Source of the DNA: Paenibacillus macquariensis
Lineage (GTDB): Bacteria; Bacillota; Bacilli; Paenibacillales; Paenibacillaceae
Reading direction: 5' to 3'
Assembly: GCF_900156375.1 (NCBI RefSeq)
Contig: NZ_FTNK01000002.1
Location: forward strand, 1-64,000
Length of the DNA: 64,000 bases
This document shows positions 1-8,006 of this stretch, piece by piece; the first letter of the stretch is position 1; the number at the start of each line of letters is the position of its first letter. The position numbers and the translations under genes are program-made. The notes under the pieces were generated by a model that saw only the letters and a list, made by a program, of their open reading frames with translations, searched no databases and was not told the DNA's origin.

Positions 1-48
1 GGTTAAAATAACAAATGATTCAATTTATGGTAATATAGCAATGATGAA

Positions 49-318
49 ATGGAGGGAATTTCAATAATAATTAAACCAGCTAAAAAACGTAATCTTATCT
101 TTCTGACTTTGGAAATCATCACAGCACTGTTTGTTATTTTCTATCTATATTTTTCATTTAAAGGTGATTTTGAGATTAATTTTGTTGTTTTCTTTCTTTT
201 AATATCCTTATTCTCATTAATAAGAACGTTTGAAACAAGAGCCAAAAGCAATTTGATAGTCTTTTTGATATATTTAGTAGCGGCGATTATCATTTTCTTA
301 ATTGGGACAGCTTCTTGA
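49..318 (+). CDS. Small membrane protein, unknown function
   Basis: This 89-residue protein has a short basic N-terminus (KPAKKR) followed by three hydrophobic segments at about residues 16-34, 42-58 and 68-86, so it is probably a three-helix integral membrane protein. I recognise no family. The start is uncertain: the ATG has no clear ribosome binding site, and a GGAGGG lies just inside the reading frame, so the real start could differ. The gene ends about 40 bp before a CTAACGGG-type site, as several other small genes in this window do. Confidence 0.5.
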   Translation: MEGISIIIKPAKKRNLIFLTLEIITALFVIFYLYFSFKGDFEINFVVFFLLISLFSLIRTFETRAKSNLIVFLIYLVAAIIIFLIGTAS

Positions 319-356
319 ATTTTCTCTCCAATGTAAGCATTTATTGTTGATAGGTT

Positions 357-387
357 GTTAAGCTAACGGGACACGTTAGTTGAACAA
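357..387. repeat. Short CTAACGGG site A
   Basis: The site reads GTTAAGCTAAC, then the 7-nt spacer GGGACAC, then GTTAGTTGAACAA. CTAAC and GTTAG are inverted. The right part (375-387) is the exact reverse complement of 1061-1073, so the gene between them (520-1056) is flanked by a 13-bp inverted repeat. This is the same logic as the cassette ends further right in the window. Confidence 0.55.
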
Positions 388-391
388 ATAA

Positions 392-426
392 GGAGTAGCT
401 TGTAGTGGCAGCTACTCCCTTTCTTT
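392..426. terminator. Hairpin terminator
   Basis: Inverted repeat GGAGTAGCT / AGCTACTCC with a 9-nt loop, followed on the + strand by a pyrimidine and T-rich tract (CTTTCTTTG). It probably ends transcription of the small membrane gene upstream. Confidence 0.6.
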
Positions 427-458
427 GTTATGCTAACAGGCAGATTTGTTTAATAAAA
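427..458. repeat. CTAACGGG-type site B (variant)
   Basis: GTTATGCTAAC followed by AGGCAGATTT and GTTTAATAAAAC. It has the same layout as the other sites of this family (CTAAC, then GGGCAG-like spacer, then GTT), with an A for G change in the spacer. Its right part has no clear partner. Confidence 0.35.
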
Positions 459-519
459 CAATCGCAGGTGATATTATTTTATTTAGCAGTTTATCCATGA
501 ATTGGTGGGATGTATGGTG

Positions 520-1056
520 ATGGAATTACTTTATCATTATTTTGATGAATCAACAGGTCCATTTGTTAATTTATCTGATCTTGAAATCCATGAGGCAGAA
601 CAAGTCCTCAGCGATATTCGGTTTAAAAATAAGGGATTTGCAAGTAAACGTTCTTTAGAGTATCTTCAAATTCGACGTGGTCTCGAATTAAAGGCAAGAA
701 ATTTATTTATTTCGAAAGGTGGTAAACCTATTCGAAGGCTTCCGCATTACATGACTTTTGGGAAATGCCCTTGGCTTTTGGATTGGTATCCAATAGGTAG
801 AGAAATTGAAATTCCAATTAATGAATTCGAAACGCATACCTTAAGTTTTACTTATGGTGACTTATTTCCTACTATGCGATATCAGGATGAAAAGCCATAT
901 CGTAACCAAGTCTATACTTTGAATGAAATATATGAAGTTATAAAGGAATATGGATTACCACAAGAATGGAACTCTGATGGCATTAAGGGGCCGGAACGAT
1001 ATATAGAAGTACAAATTTGGGACGATAAGCCCTTAAGGAAATGGAGAAATACTTAG
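520..1056 (+). CDS. Conserved-looking hypothetical protein
   Basis: A soluble protein of about 178 residues (MELLYHYFDEST at the start), rich in aromatic residues, with no signal peptide or membrane segment. I do not recognise a domain. The start was chosen at ATG 520 because GGTGGGA lies 9 nt upstream; ATG 514 and TTG 502 are in-frame alternatives. The gene is flanked by a 13-bp inverted repeat (375-387 and 1061-1073), which suggests that it moved as a unit. No neighbour gives a hint of function. Confidence 0.6.
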   Translation: MELLYHYFDESTGPFVNLSDLEIHEAEQVLSDIRFKNKGFASKRSLEYLQIRRGLELKARNLFISKGGKPIRRLPHYMTFGKCPWLLDWYPIGREIEIPINEFETHTLSFTYGDLFPTMRYQDEKPYRNQVYTLNEIYEVIKEYGLPQEWNSDGIKGPERYIEVQIWDDKPLRKWRNT

Positions 1057-1060
1057 TTAA

Positions 1061-1090
1061 TTGTTCAACTAACGGGCAAGATAGTTCGAT
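1061..1090. repeat. Short CTAACGGG site C
   Basis: TTGTTCAACTAAC, spacer GGGCAAGATA, then GTTCGAT. The left part is the exact reverse complement of the right part of site A at 375-387, closing an apparent single-gene unit around 520-1056. Confidence 0.55.
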
Positions 1091-1156
1091 GGCTGTCTTG
1101 AATAGTTGGAGAGGATATAGCAAATTTCAGAAATGTAATAGAAGGGGAACAAGGTA

Positions 1157-2153
1157 ATGGAGATTAACACAAAGGTAGAAAGAAAGACGATGCATGGTGG
1201 TCGGTGGGTTACGCACCTTGTTTCAATCATGATCTTGATCGTGATCTTATGGACGGTTACAGTTTCTGATTCACTTAACGTGAACGCAGCTGCATCAAGC
1301 GCAAATGTGGTCAACGGAAGCATCATTCAGCATCCTTACTTAACTATTCAGGTCCTAAAGCAAAAAAAGCCGATAGCTATTCGACCAGGAATGACCAAAC
1401 AACAGTAGACCAACTTCTGGGTAAGCCCATGGAAATTGAAAGCTCCAGTTTCAAGGGCTATAGCTACAGCAGCACTTCCACGTTATTTGTCGGCTATCTC
1501 AACGAAAAAGTAGCCTCCATATTATACTACGGGTTACGAATCATTAATAAATGGCCAATTTAAGTTTGGAACCCCTTGGAAGAAAGTCTTGGCGAAGCTC
1601 GGCCAACCTTCCGAAGTGAAAGAGCACACTTATAATTATATGTTTCAACTCACGAACGGAAAACTCAAACAGATTTATGGTACGGCTATTCAAGAAGTGA
1701 AGGGTAGTACGGACGTCTATACGTTAAGATTTGGCATCAGCACGTCAGGTAATCAAAAGCAGATCTGTTGAACAGGCAGCTTTTACTCAAGCCATGGAAG
1801 ACCGATATACGAAGCTTGATCCGACCAAACCAACCTTTACTGTGGAAGAGATCATTGGAATTAGTAACGAAGAAGATATGCCAATTTCACTGGGGATGCG
1901 TCGTGAAACAGTAGAAGCAACGAACGGTAAGGCTGATGGACATCGTTCCTATTCTATGGTTGTCATGGACACATACGTAGCAGTATACGTATACTATCGC
2001 GAAGATATCGTAGCAGCGATTCTTGTTGATCCTTCTCCTGTAGTGCAAACCAATCAATAAAGTGCTTGGGATGCCAACAAGCCGAAAAGAAGTGCTTCGT
2101 AACTATGGAGAACCCACATACAACGGCCAAAGTAGCCTAGATTACGATTTTGA
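1157..2153 (+). pseudogene. Frameshifted secreted protein, CAP-associated-domain-like
   Basis: The reading continues through at least three frames. The first (from ATG 1157) has a basic start, a hydrophobic segment near residues 20-36 and an AAASS-type signal cleavage site. After about 1400 a second frame reads LLGKPMEIE...YSYSSTSTLFVGYLNEKVASI; from about 1560 a third reads FGTPWKKVLAKLGQPSEVKEH. A fourth segment ends at 2060 and a tail (GMPTSRKEVLRNYGEPTYNG) runs to about 2150. Repeated 'LLGxP ... YxxxxxxxFVGYxxxKVxxI' units resemble the CAP-associated N-terminal domain found in secreted Bacillus-group proteins. The gene is dead as it stands. Its 3' end is joined directly to an endolysin gene tail at about 2154, which marks a recombination junction. 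Confidence 0.6.
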
Positions 2154-2218
2154 AGCTGAGATTGGGCGATTGGCTGATACACTGCGTGTAGCTTCAGGAC
2201 AAGCGCAAAACGGATAGT
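2154..2218 (+). pseudogene. 3' remnant of a phage M23 endolysin gene
   Basis: The last codons read EIGRLADTLRVASGQAQNG and stop. They match the C-terminus of the prophage endolysin at 34717-35310 (EIGRLADELRIASGQVKQNG). The following DNA also parallels the sequence after that gene, so this is a fragment of a second prophage lysis region fused to the broken gene upstream. Confidence 0.7.
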
Positions 2219-2267
2219 GGTTGCAACATCACAGGTTTTTAGTAATTTGGTTACTAACACTATTTAT

Positions 2268-2302
2268 GCCCTACCAACTTCGGTTCGTAGGGCTTTTTTT
2301 TA
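2268..2302 (+). terminator. Rho-independent terminator after endolysin remnant
   Basis: GCCCTAC and GTAGGGC arms followed by eight T residues. The copy near 35320 keeps only the right arm and the T-tract. Confidence 0.75.
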
Positions 2303-2385
2303 TTTAGTGCTAACCTCATTATAATCTCCTCTTAAGGTTAATCACTTATTATAAATTTACCTCTTATTTTCATGATGAATATGGT

Positions 2386-2418
2386 AAGGCCCCGCAGGAT
2401 AATCCCTGGCGGGGCCTT
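2386..2418. terminator. GC-rich hairpin, copy 1
   Basis: AAGGCCCCGC and GCGGGGCCTT arms with a 13-nt loop. The same hairpin with the same flanks recurs at 35424-35456, so it belongs to a duplicated prophage segment. Confidence 0.6.
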
Positions 2419-2424
2419 AGTGTG

Positions 2425-2627
2425 TTAACGAATAATATTTATAACCCTCGAAACATGTTCGACCTCTGCAAAAGGCACCCACGTAGGACCTTCTTTCGTT
2501 CTGATCTTGGCACCGCTAGAGGCTGTGAATGCTTCTGCCACTCCGGTTATTATTTCTCCATTATGGAGCTTACAGCGACTTTCTGATTACTTGCTACAGC
2601 TAAACGCAATTCACCCTTCAGATTCAT
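2425..2627 (-). pseudogene. Broken small phage-associated gene, copy 1
   Basis: Read on the minus strand from ATG 2627, the product starts MNLKGELRLAVASNQKVAV and, after a single-base frameshift near the middle, continues HNGEIITGVAEAFTASS ... PTWVPFAEVEHVSRVINIIR and stops. The length, 203 bp, is not a multiple of three. A second, independently frameshifted copy lies at 37966-38170. I do not recognise the family; a short protein of about 67 residues with a small beta-rich fold is plausible. Confidence 0.55.
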
Positions 2628-2740
2628 CTAATCCCTCCGCATGTGTATTAGATATCTTATTCTTCATCTGTTTGAAAAGCCTTCTCAGGATATTTTAGCT
2701 TCAAAGCTGTAGGATTTTTTTTAATCCGAAAGCATCGTCC

Positions 2741-2780
2741 AAATACCCCGCAAACCTTAATTGGTCGGCGGGGTATTTTA
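2741..2780. terminator. Repeated terminator 'CCTTAATTGGTC' type, copy 1
   Basis: AAATACCCCG and CGGGGTATTTT arms around a loop containing CCTTAATTGGTC. Copies with nearly the same loop occur at about 35580, 36090, 36556 and 39227, all in prophage-derived DNA. Confidence 0.65.
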
Positions 2781-2787
2781 TGTTTGT

Positions 2788-2819
2788 GATTAAGCTAACG
2801 GGCAGGAATGTTTAAGATC
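2788..2819. repeat. CTAACGGG site E
   Basis: GTGATTAAGCTAAC, spacer GGGCAGGAAT, then GTTTAAGATC. It fits the family consensus CTAAC-GGG-n-GTT. No partner for its right arm was found. Confidence 0.4.
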
Positions 2820-3559
2820 AATCGAGGTGAACCCTATCATAAATAGAGTGAAATTTTTATAAAAGATGGGGCTGTCCCTAAGATCTGGTGTCCGTATCTA
2901 TCGAAAGTAGAAGGGAATCTGCGGCGGACTTGTATACCACAGAAGTAACGGTAAAGAAGTATTTGACAGCGGTATTTCGGAAGTTGAATGTCAGGAATCT
3001 AAAGTAACTGGTTAACAGTTACTTGAAAAACATAATATATGATTATAATCAGACAGGTTTTCTCTGAGGGAGAGAGCTTGTCTTCTTTTCTGTGAGAAAG
3101 TCATATTTCTTCGTGATAACTTTGTTAATTAAAAAATAGGGAATTTGGCGATTCTCAAGGCTAATGTACAATAGAATGCCCGGGCTTCGAGATTTCTCGA
3201 AGTCAATTATAATAACTTTAGAAGTTGAAAATACTGCCCGATATCAAATTTGTGTGCAACATTGAATGATAGCTCCGAAGCATTGATTTTACCTGGTGGG
3301 AATACATAGACAGAAGTCATTCACCAACCTAACTAAAAAATCGCTGAGCGGTATCCAGAGGAAGAGGTGAATGGACTTGATGAAAAAAATGCCGCAACTG
3401 ATTACGATATGTCAGGAAAATAGGGGGAGATTCGGTGACTTGATCTTGTTAAGCATGATCAGATTGGTTGGTGAACGCCCTACAGACCATATCATTGTCT
3501 ATGCATGGCCATCCGTTGAAGGATGGCCATGTTTCATAACTTGACATTACGAGATGAGC
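2820..3559. other. Gene-poor stretch with debris
   Basis: There is no intact gene in these 740 bases. It holds a LuxR-type helix-turn-helix remnant (2912-3007), an imperfect hairpin followed by T/C at about 3051-3090, and an ATGGCCATCC / GGATGGCCAT hairpin at 3506-3532 just downstream of the SDR gene on the minus strand, which may end its transcript. Confidence 0.5.
2912..3007 (+). pseudogene. LuxR/NarL-type HTH fragment
   Basis: The frame reads RESAADLYTTEVTVKKYLTA then VFRKLNVRNLK and stops. The order 'TEVTVKxxLTxxFRKLNVRN' is the recognition-helix end of LuxR/NarL-type DNA-binding domains. Nothing of the receiver or of the N-terminal half of the domain is present, so this is a remnant. 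Confidence 0.5.
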
Positions 3560-4318
3560 CTATCGCGTGCTCGCAACATAATTATAAATTGTATCTCTCA
3601 ACTCGAACTCGTACGTCAAAGCATTAACAATCCCCACAACGCGATTGTTGTCATACAGTTCAAGCATGAATCCAGCCATCTCCTTCGCGGTATGGAACTT
3701 CGGCACAGTCCCGTGATATTCGAATTCGGTGACATCGAAAGAATGCTTCGCGAATTCTGTTTCTGTTGCGGCAGGTGCTAACACTTTAGCCTGCATAAGT
3801 GCACCTTGACTGTTCAACTCATGAGAGAGTCCTTCAGTGAAGGCACTCACATAGAACTTAGTTGCGCAGTACGTTATGGCATTTCCTACAATCGTATAGC
3901 CGCCACCGGATGAAACGTTGATTAATTGTGTTCCTTCAACATTGGAGTAGTCACGAACGAAGAGAGAGGAAAGTATCGTCAACGATTCAATGTTCAGATG
4001 CAGCATTGCAGATATTTTATCTAAATCTTGCTGGGCCACTGAAGCAAAATTGCCAAATCCCGCATTGTTGATCCAAGTTTCGATTTGGAACCCTTGTAGA
4101 CCTTCATACAGCTTATAAGCATTCTCGGAAACGGATAAGTCAGTCGCTCGAATGACGACATCTACATCAGGGTAGATACGAGTGATTTCAGACTTTAATT
4201 CCTCCAGCTGTTCCTTTCTGCGGGCTACAACAATTAAGTTTTTGCCGCGAGCTGCAAAAGCTAGAGCAGATTCATAACCTATACCTGAACTGGCTCCTGT
4301 AACTACAGTATATTTCAT
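3560..4318 (-). CDS. Short-chain dehydrogenase/reductase
   Basis: A 252-residue classical SDR oxidoreductase. The cofactor-binding TGASSGIG motif is at residues 7-14, NNAG at about 89-92, the catalytic Ser in NVSSGGG and the YxxxK motif (YCATK) at about 149-153. The RR near residue 33-34 after the second strand suggests NADPH. It is transcribed divergently from a MerR regulator. The intergenic DNA holds a promoter with the 19-bp spacer typical of MerR-activated genes, reading into this gene, so the regulator probably controls it. The substrate is unknown. The start is the ATG with GGGAGGAAG upstream on the minus strand. Confidence 0.85.
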   Translation of the reverse strand: MKYTVVTGASSGIGYESALAFAARGKNLIVVARRKEQLEELKSEITRIYPDVDVVIRATDLSVSENAYKLYEGLQGFQIETWINNAGFGNFASVAQQDLDKISAMLHLNIESLTILSSLFVRDYSNVEGTQLINVSSGGGYTIVGNAITYCATKFYVSAFTEGLSHELNSQGALMQAKVLAPAATETEFAKHSFDVTEFEYHGTVPKFHTAKEMAGFMLELYDNNRVVGIVNALTYEFELRDTIYNYVASTR

Positions 4319-4370
4319 GTGACTTCCTCCCGTTTTCTACAAGAATGTATGGTGAACCAACAACGATTTA

Positions 4371-4401
4371 ATCATACAGCTTAGAGTTTACTCTAAGTCA
4401 A
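4371..4401 (-). promoter_or_regulatory. MerR-type promoter with 19-bp spacer and palindrome
   Basis: On the minus strand -35 TTGACT (4396-4401) and -10 TATGAT (4371-4376) are separated by 19 bp. The spacer holds the dyad CTTAGAGT / ACTCTAAG. An overlong spacer with a central dyad is the hallmark of promoters that MerR-family activators untwist. It reads into the SDR gene. Confidence 0.75.
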
Positions 4402-4455
4402 ATGTTTTTTATAATTAGGGGGACTCTTAAAATTAACATAGATTCGGGGGCTTGT

Positions 4456-4827
4456 ATGTATACTATCAGCGATATAGCCAAATTATTGGGGATAACCGCA
4501 CATACACTGAGATATTATGAAAAGGAAGGGATCATTGCTCCGATACGTAATCCGAGTGGAGAAAGAGTATATGATGACTCAAATCTTGCCTGGCTGCGAT
4601 TTGTGATGAGGTTGAAACAAACCCAAATGCCGATCTCACAAATCAGAGAATATGCACATTTATATTTAGAAGGAGAGCATACGACCCAAGCCCGCTTGAA
4701 CCTTCTCGAAGATCATAGAAACTCTGTTCAGAGTCAAATCAGAAACTTAACAGCCACAGAGAAGGTGCTGAAAGACAAAATTGCAGCCTACAAAAACTCC
4801 ATTACTAAAGAGACAGGCGTTCGCTAA
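4456..4827 (+). CDS. MerR-family transcriptional regulator
   Basis: A 123-residue regulator. The N-terminal winged helix reads YTISDIAKLLGITAHTLRYY, then EKEGIIAPIR, followed by the 'R.Y.D.....L.F....K...M.I..I' signature and a C-terminal coiled-coil (about residues 75-118) that would form the antiparallel dimer. There are no clustered cysteines, so it is unlikely to be a metal sensor of the MerR/CueR type and more likely senses a small molecule or redox signal. The start ATG 4456 has GGGGG 5 nt upstream; a longer frame from 4402 adds an unlikely leader. It lies head to head with the SDR gene. Confidence 0.85.
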   Translation: MYTISDIAKLLGITAHTLRYYEKEGIIAPIRNPSGERVYDDSNLAWLRFVMRLKQTQMPISQIREYAHLYLEGEHTTQARLNLLEDHRNSVQSQIRNLTATEKVLKDKIAAYKNSITKETGVR

Positions 4828-4895
4828 GCAGACGACACAAAAAGTGATCCAAGTAATCTTGATGCATTCGATGTGATGCAGAACACCGGTGAGGA

Positions 4896-5099
4896 ACGGA
4901 TGTTGAATTAGTTTTATCAAGATTACTTGATGTTCTAAATGCAGGTGGACATCTACTAATCGTAGATTTTAATGAAAATGATAAAGTAGTTTCAGATATC
5001 GTTCATAACGGATTTAATCAAGTAAAGCTAACCGACATTATGACTAAAATAGGATACAGAAATATTCATGGGACAAGATGCATCGATGTTTATTCTTGA
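4896..5099 (+). pseudogene. C-terminal fragment of a class I SAM methyltransferase
   Basis: The frame reads LSRLLDVLNAGGHLLIVDF then NENDKVVSDIVHNGFNQVKL and TDIMTKIGYRNI. The 'L.pGG.l.i.D....' strand and the 'G....' end strand are typical of the C-terminal half of methyltransferases acting on small molecules. The SAM-binding N-terminal half is missing, so the gene is a remnant. Confidence 0.45.
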
Positions 5100-5282
5100 T
5101 GCTCAAAAATAAACTTTTAGGCGGAAATTAGACCTTTCTTCGGGGAGATCTTTTACGCACAGGGCCCCGAGAATCGGCGTTGGTGCAGCAAAGAGGACTT
5201 ATGCCCATCCTGCATTCGCACAAGCAGGCAGCCCGCCCCTGGCGTACAATGAACTATAACCAGTGAGACGAGGTGAACTTCC

Positions 5283-5822
5283 ATGGCACAATCCAAAGAG
5301 GTGTTCGCACGGGCCAAGCAGCTGCAGGGTCGACCGGTATGCATTACTCTGCACAGCGGAAAGACCTACATCGGCTACATTACCGATGTCAACAGCAGCG
5401 TCTTGACGCTGGCCAGCGCCGGAGCTCAGCCGAGCTCCTCATCCGGGAAGCCAGGCTCCCGGCGGCCTATGCAGGACAGGGCCGGCTCCCATGCCTCGGG
5501 CAGCCGTCGAAGTGGCTCGCGCAAGCCATCCGTCCGTTCTCGATCGCACAAGTCTTCGGTCCGTTCCCGCTCCCGTAAGCCAGATGCCCAGGTATCGGCC
5601 TTTCTACCGATGATAGGCTCGTTGTTCGGGGGATCAGGCGGCATCGGAGGGCTTGGCGGCGCGTTGGGCGGCGGCATACGGCTGTTCGGCATGATCCAAC
5701 GGTTTGTCCCGGTCTTTAAGATGGGGCACGGCATGATCAAGTCTATCCGCCCATTTTTCGGCGCCGTTCAAGGCTTGATGACGCCATCCGGAGCAGCGGC
5801 CGCGAAAGACGAATCGCCGTAA
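5283..5822 (+). CDS. Basic, low-complexity protein with Sm-like N-terminus
   Basis: A 179-residue protein. Residues 1-45 (AKQLQGRPVCITLHSGKTYI, then GYITDVNSSVLTL) look like a small Sm/Hfq-like beta barrel by pattern only. Residues 48-100 are rich in Ser, Arg and Lys, with repeats such as SVRSRS. Residues 105-135 are glycine-rich (GGSGGIGGLGGALGGG), and the end is moderately hydrophobic. The base composition is much richer in GC than the neighbours. The start has GAGGTG about 8 nt upstream. A role in the spore surface or in RNA binding is only a guess. Confidence 0.6.
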   Translation: MAQSKEVFARAKQLQGRPVCITLHSGKTYIGYITDVNSSVLTLASAGAQPSSSSGKPGSRRPMQDRAGSHASGSRRSGSRKPSVRSRSHKSSVRSRSRKPDAQVSAFLPMIGSLFGGSGGIGGLGGALGGGIRLFGMIQRFVPVFKMGHGMIKSIRPFFGAVQGLMTPSGAAAAKDESP

Positions 5823-5830
5823 CCGCAAGA

Positions 5831-5868
5831 GGAATAGCCCTTTTGGACGGTCCAAGGGGGCTATTCGT
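5831..5868. terminator. Hairpin after the basic protein gene
   Basis: GAATAGCCC and GGGCTATTC arms around an 18-nt partly paired loop, 9 bp after the stop codon. There is no T-tract, so termination is likely but not certain. Confidence 0.5.
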
Positions 5869-5894
5869 TATCGGCGGGGAGCCGCCTATACCAT

Positions 5895-6080
5895 ATGGTT
5901 GAAAACGAATATTTAACGTTTTGGGAAGAAGCGGACAGCCTCCTTGTATGGGAAAACTATGCGAAGGCCTCTGAACAAATTCGAACAAACGACCTGCGGG
6001 AAAAGGAGGAAATTGATCTCTTGAAAGACGCTTGCCAGCCGGTTAGTTGCGGTGGGGGAAGAGGAGAAGGGGGAGCGTAA
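5895..6080 (+). CDS. Short hypothetical protein, doubtful
   Basis: A 61-residue acidic frame (MVENEYLTFWEEADSLLVWE at the start) whose first 45 residues look like protein and whose end is a glycine-rich run, suggesting a truncated gene. No family was recognised and no convincing ribosome binding site is visible. Confidence 0.25.
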   Translation: MVENEYLTFWEEADSLLVWENYAKASEQIRTNDLREKEEIDLLKDACQPVSCGGGRGEGGA

Positions 6081-6585
6081 TAGTAGTGATTAATGGAAGA
6101 ATACATCGCTATGTAGTGGTAAACCTTGGGGATGTATTTTTTTATGCCCTCAAGGGCGTCGTCTTCTCAATGGATGGCGAAGCGACCAGGCTACGTGGGA
6201 TCGCGGAGCTCAAGTGCTAGTAGGGGAAAATCCTGATGGTCATTGACGAGATGCTGTCTTCCACATGCTATTGCTATTGCTGCATGGCTTTGCCCCGATA
6301 TCAAGTTTCGCTCGTCAGAGTGTTGACGCTTAAGGAACAGGGATCCTCAGATCGGAATTTTTTGTATCAGTTCATTGCTACCGCAACAAAGAATGGTTTT
6401 CTGACGGTTATCAGCAATTCAGCTCCGTAAGGCAACCAATTTTATTATTGTGACTAACGAGTTTCAATAGAATAGTTCAGTAACAACGCACAGGCTGCGG
6501 ACAAGTAGAAACGGCAGCCTTCATTGCGCTTGCATGAAGAATGCATTTACTTCCATAATCTGTGGTGCGGCGCTTGCGCTGCATG
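6081..6585. other. Stretch without a clear gene
   Basis: One frame near 6140-6220 reads FYALKGVVFSMDGEATRLRG then IAELKC and stops, which looks like a coding remnant of unknown family. A 64-codon frame at 6236-6430 lacks codon and protein character. Nothing else is supported here. Confidence 0.4.
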
Positions 6586-6610
6586 CATGGCTAACGGGCA
6601 GGTTACGGCA
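6586..6610. repeat. CTAACGGG site F
   Basis: CATGGCTAAC, spacer GGGCAG, then GTTACGGCAAC. It lies upstream of the lipoprotein gene, whose other side carries site D, but the arms of F and D do not match. Confidence 0.35.
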
Positions 6611-6673
6611 ACATAATGCAATTAGGATTCGTCTGATAATACTGAATCCAAAAGAACGGGGTGCATAATCTTC

Positions 6674-7024
6674 TTGAAGAAAAGACTCATTATATTTTTA
6701 TTATTTGTCCTGTCCATTGGCATATTATCATCATGTACTGATATTAAAAAACCAGAAGCATCAGATAGTCAATTATTGAAGATTATAATTTTTCAGGGAT
6801 TAAATTACTGGGTAACTGATGAAAAAGTCGATGACCAAGGCATTGAACAAAAAGTTGGAGAAGTAAAGTCTTACTCAAATAAAAGTGGCGAGCACTATGT
6901 TGTAGACGCTTTCTCAAACGCATATCAGATCGGCACTGAACTTTATAAAATCAAAGATTACGACGTGAAAGAGGCTATTGCAGTAAAAACTGAGGATACA
7001 TATCTTAAAGCAGTTAGACGGTGA
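6674..7024 (+). CDS. Small putative lipoprotein
   Basis: A 116-residue protein with a lipoprotein signal peptide: KKR start, hydrophobic core at residues 5-17 and lipobox LSSC with the acylated cysteine at residue 21. The mature part is short and charged, with no recognised domain. The start is TTG 6674 with GGGGTGCA 8 nt upstream. It is bracketed by two CTAACGGG sites (6586 and 7026), again suggesting single-gene mobility. Confidence 0.65.
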   Translation: MKKRLIIFLLFVLSIGILSSCTDIKKPEASDSQLLKIIIFQGLNYWVTDEKVDDQGIEQKVGEVKSYSNKSGEHYVVDAFSNAYQIGTELYKIKDYDVKEAIAVKTEDTYLKAVRR

Positions 7025-7025
7025 G

Positions 7026-7054
7026 ATTAAGCTAACGGGTAACGTTAGCTTAAT
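7026..7054. repeat. CTAACGGG site D, perfect palindromic arms
   Basis: ATTAAGCTAAC, spacer GGGTAAC, then GTTAGCTTAAT: 11-bp perfect arms around 7 nt, two bases after the lipoprotein stop codon. It is the cleanest member of the family. Confidence 0.6.
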
Positions 7055-7073
7055 GAAGGACTCTATACAAACA

Positions 7074-7103
7074 AAGAAGGAGCTGCCGCGGCAGCTCCTT
7101 CTT
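7074..7103. terminator. Perfect palindromic terminator
   Basis: A 30-bp perfect palindrome with AAGAAGGAGCTGCCG as its left arm. It lies downstream of the lipoprotein gene and of the convergent azoreductase, so it may serve both strands. Confidence 0.65.
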
Positions 7104-7262
7104 CCATCTTCACAAAATAATGGTTTTTATACAGATGTCTAAGAGGAAAGTAAATACAGTTTTAAGGTTAAAATAAAGCGCTTATTTTACTAAACAGATT
7201 TGGATGATTTTTAAGCCGAAGGATCTATTTTACACCTTATTGGGGTAGTAGATATAAGTGAA

Positions 7263-7889
7263 TTAGAACGTACTTGCTACTTTAACAGCCTTTTCAAGCC
7301 CTGCGGCAATAATCTCTTCTGCCTTATCAGGGAATTGGTTGTGTCCTTCAATCACAACTGTCTCCATATCTTTTACACCGAAGAAGTTCATCATACTTGC
7401 TACATATTTAACAGCCATTTCTACTTCAGCTTTTGGTCCTTCAGAATATACACCGCCACTTGCGTTTAATAATAATATTTTTTTATTTCCAATAAGACCT
7501 ACTGGACCTTCTGGCGTATATTTAAATGTTTTGCCCGCGCGGTTTAAGTAATCAATATATGTGTGTAGTACAGCTGGGATTGTTAAATTCCATAAAGGGA
7601 AACCAAATACAACTTTATCAGCTGCAAGGAATGGATCTAAATATTTATCAGCAACAGCTACTGCTTTTGCTTCTTCTGCTGTTAATTCAAATCCTCTACT
7701 AGACTTAAATGTACCATTAATCATATCTACTCCTACGTATGGCAATTCCTCATTGTATAAATCCAGCTCTAGCACTGTATCATTTGGATGTGATTCTTTA
7801 TAGCTCGCTAAAAAAGTTTCATATAATTTCACGCTAACCGATTGTTCGGCTGGACGATTGTTGGCTTTTACAAATAAAACTGTTGTCAT
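7263..7889 (-). CDS. azoR: FMN-dependent NADH-azoreductase (AcpD/AzoR family)
   Basis: A 208-residue flavodoxin-like quinone/azo reductase. The FMN-phosphate loop region is VKANNRPAEQSVSVKL (residues 6-21); FGFPLWNLTIPAVLHTYIDY (about 97-116) and NASGGVYS (about 144-151) are the FMN-contact motifs of the family. It reduces azo compounds and quinones with NADH, and in Bacillus it protects against thiol-specific or quinone stress. The start was set at the ATG after GGGGGA. It is last of three minus-strand genes downstream of a palindromic operator and opposite a MarR regulator, an arrangement typical of electrophile-responsive control. Confidence 0.9.
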   Translation of the reverse strand: MTTVLFVKANNRPAEQSVSVKLYETFLASYKESHPNDTVLELDLYNEELPYVGVDMINGTFKSSRGFELTAEEAKAVAVADKYLDPFLAADKVVFGFPLWNLTIPAVLHTYIDYLNRAGKTFKYTPEGPVGLIGNKKILLLNASGGVYSEGPKAEVEMAVKYVASMMNFFGVKDMETVVIEGHNQFPDKAEEIIAAGLEKAVKVASTF

Positions 7890-8006
7890 TTTCTGTTCCC
7901 CCATGTAGTCATATATTCTGCAAAATTGTCTTGATTCATACACGAACCATAGGCAATTACATACTCATATTTCTTTTTTTGATGACATTATGTCGACACA
8001 TTGATT

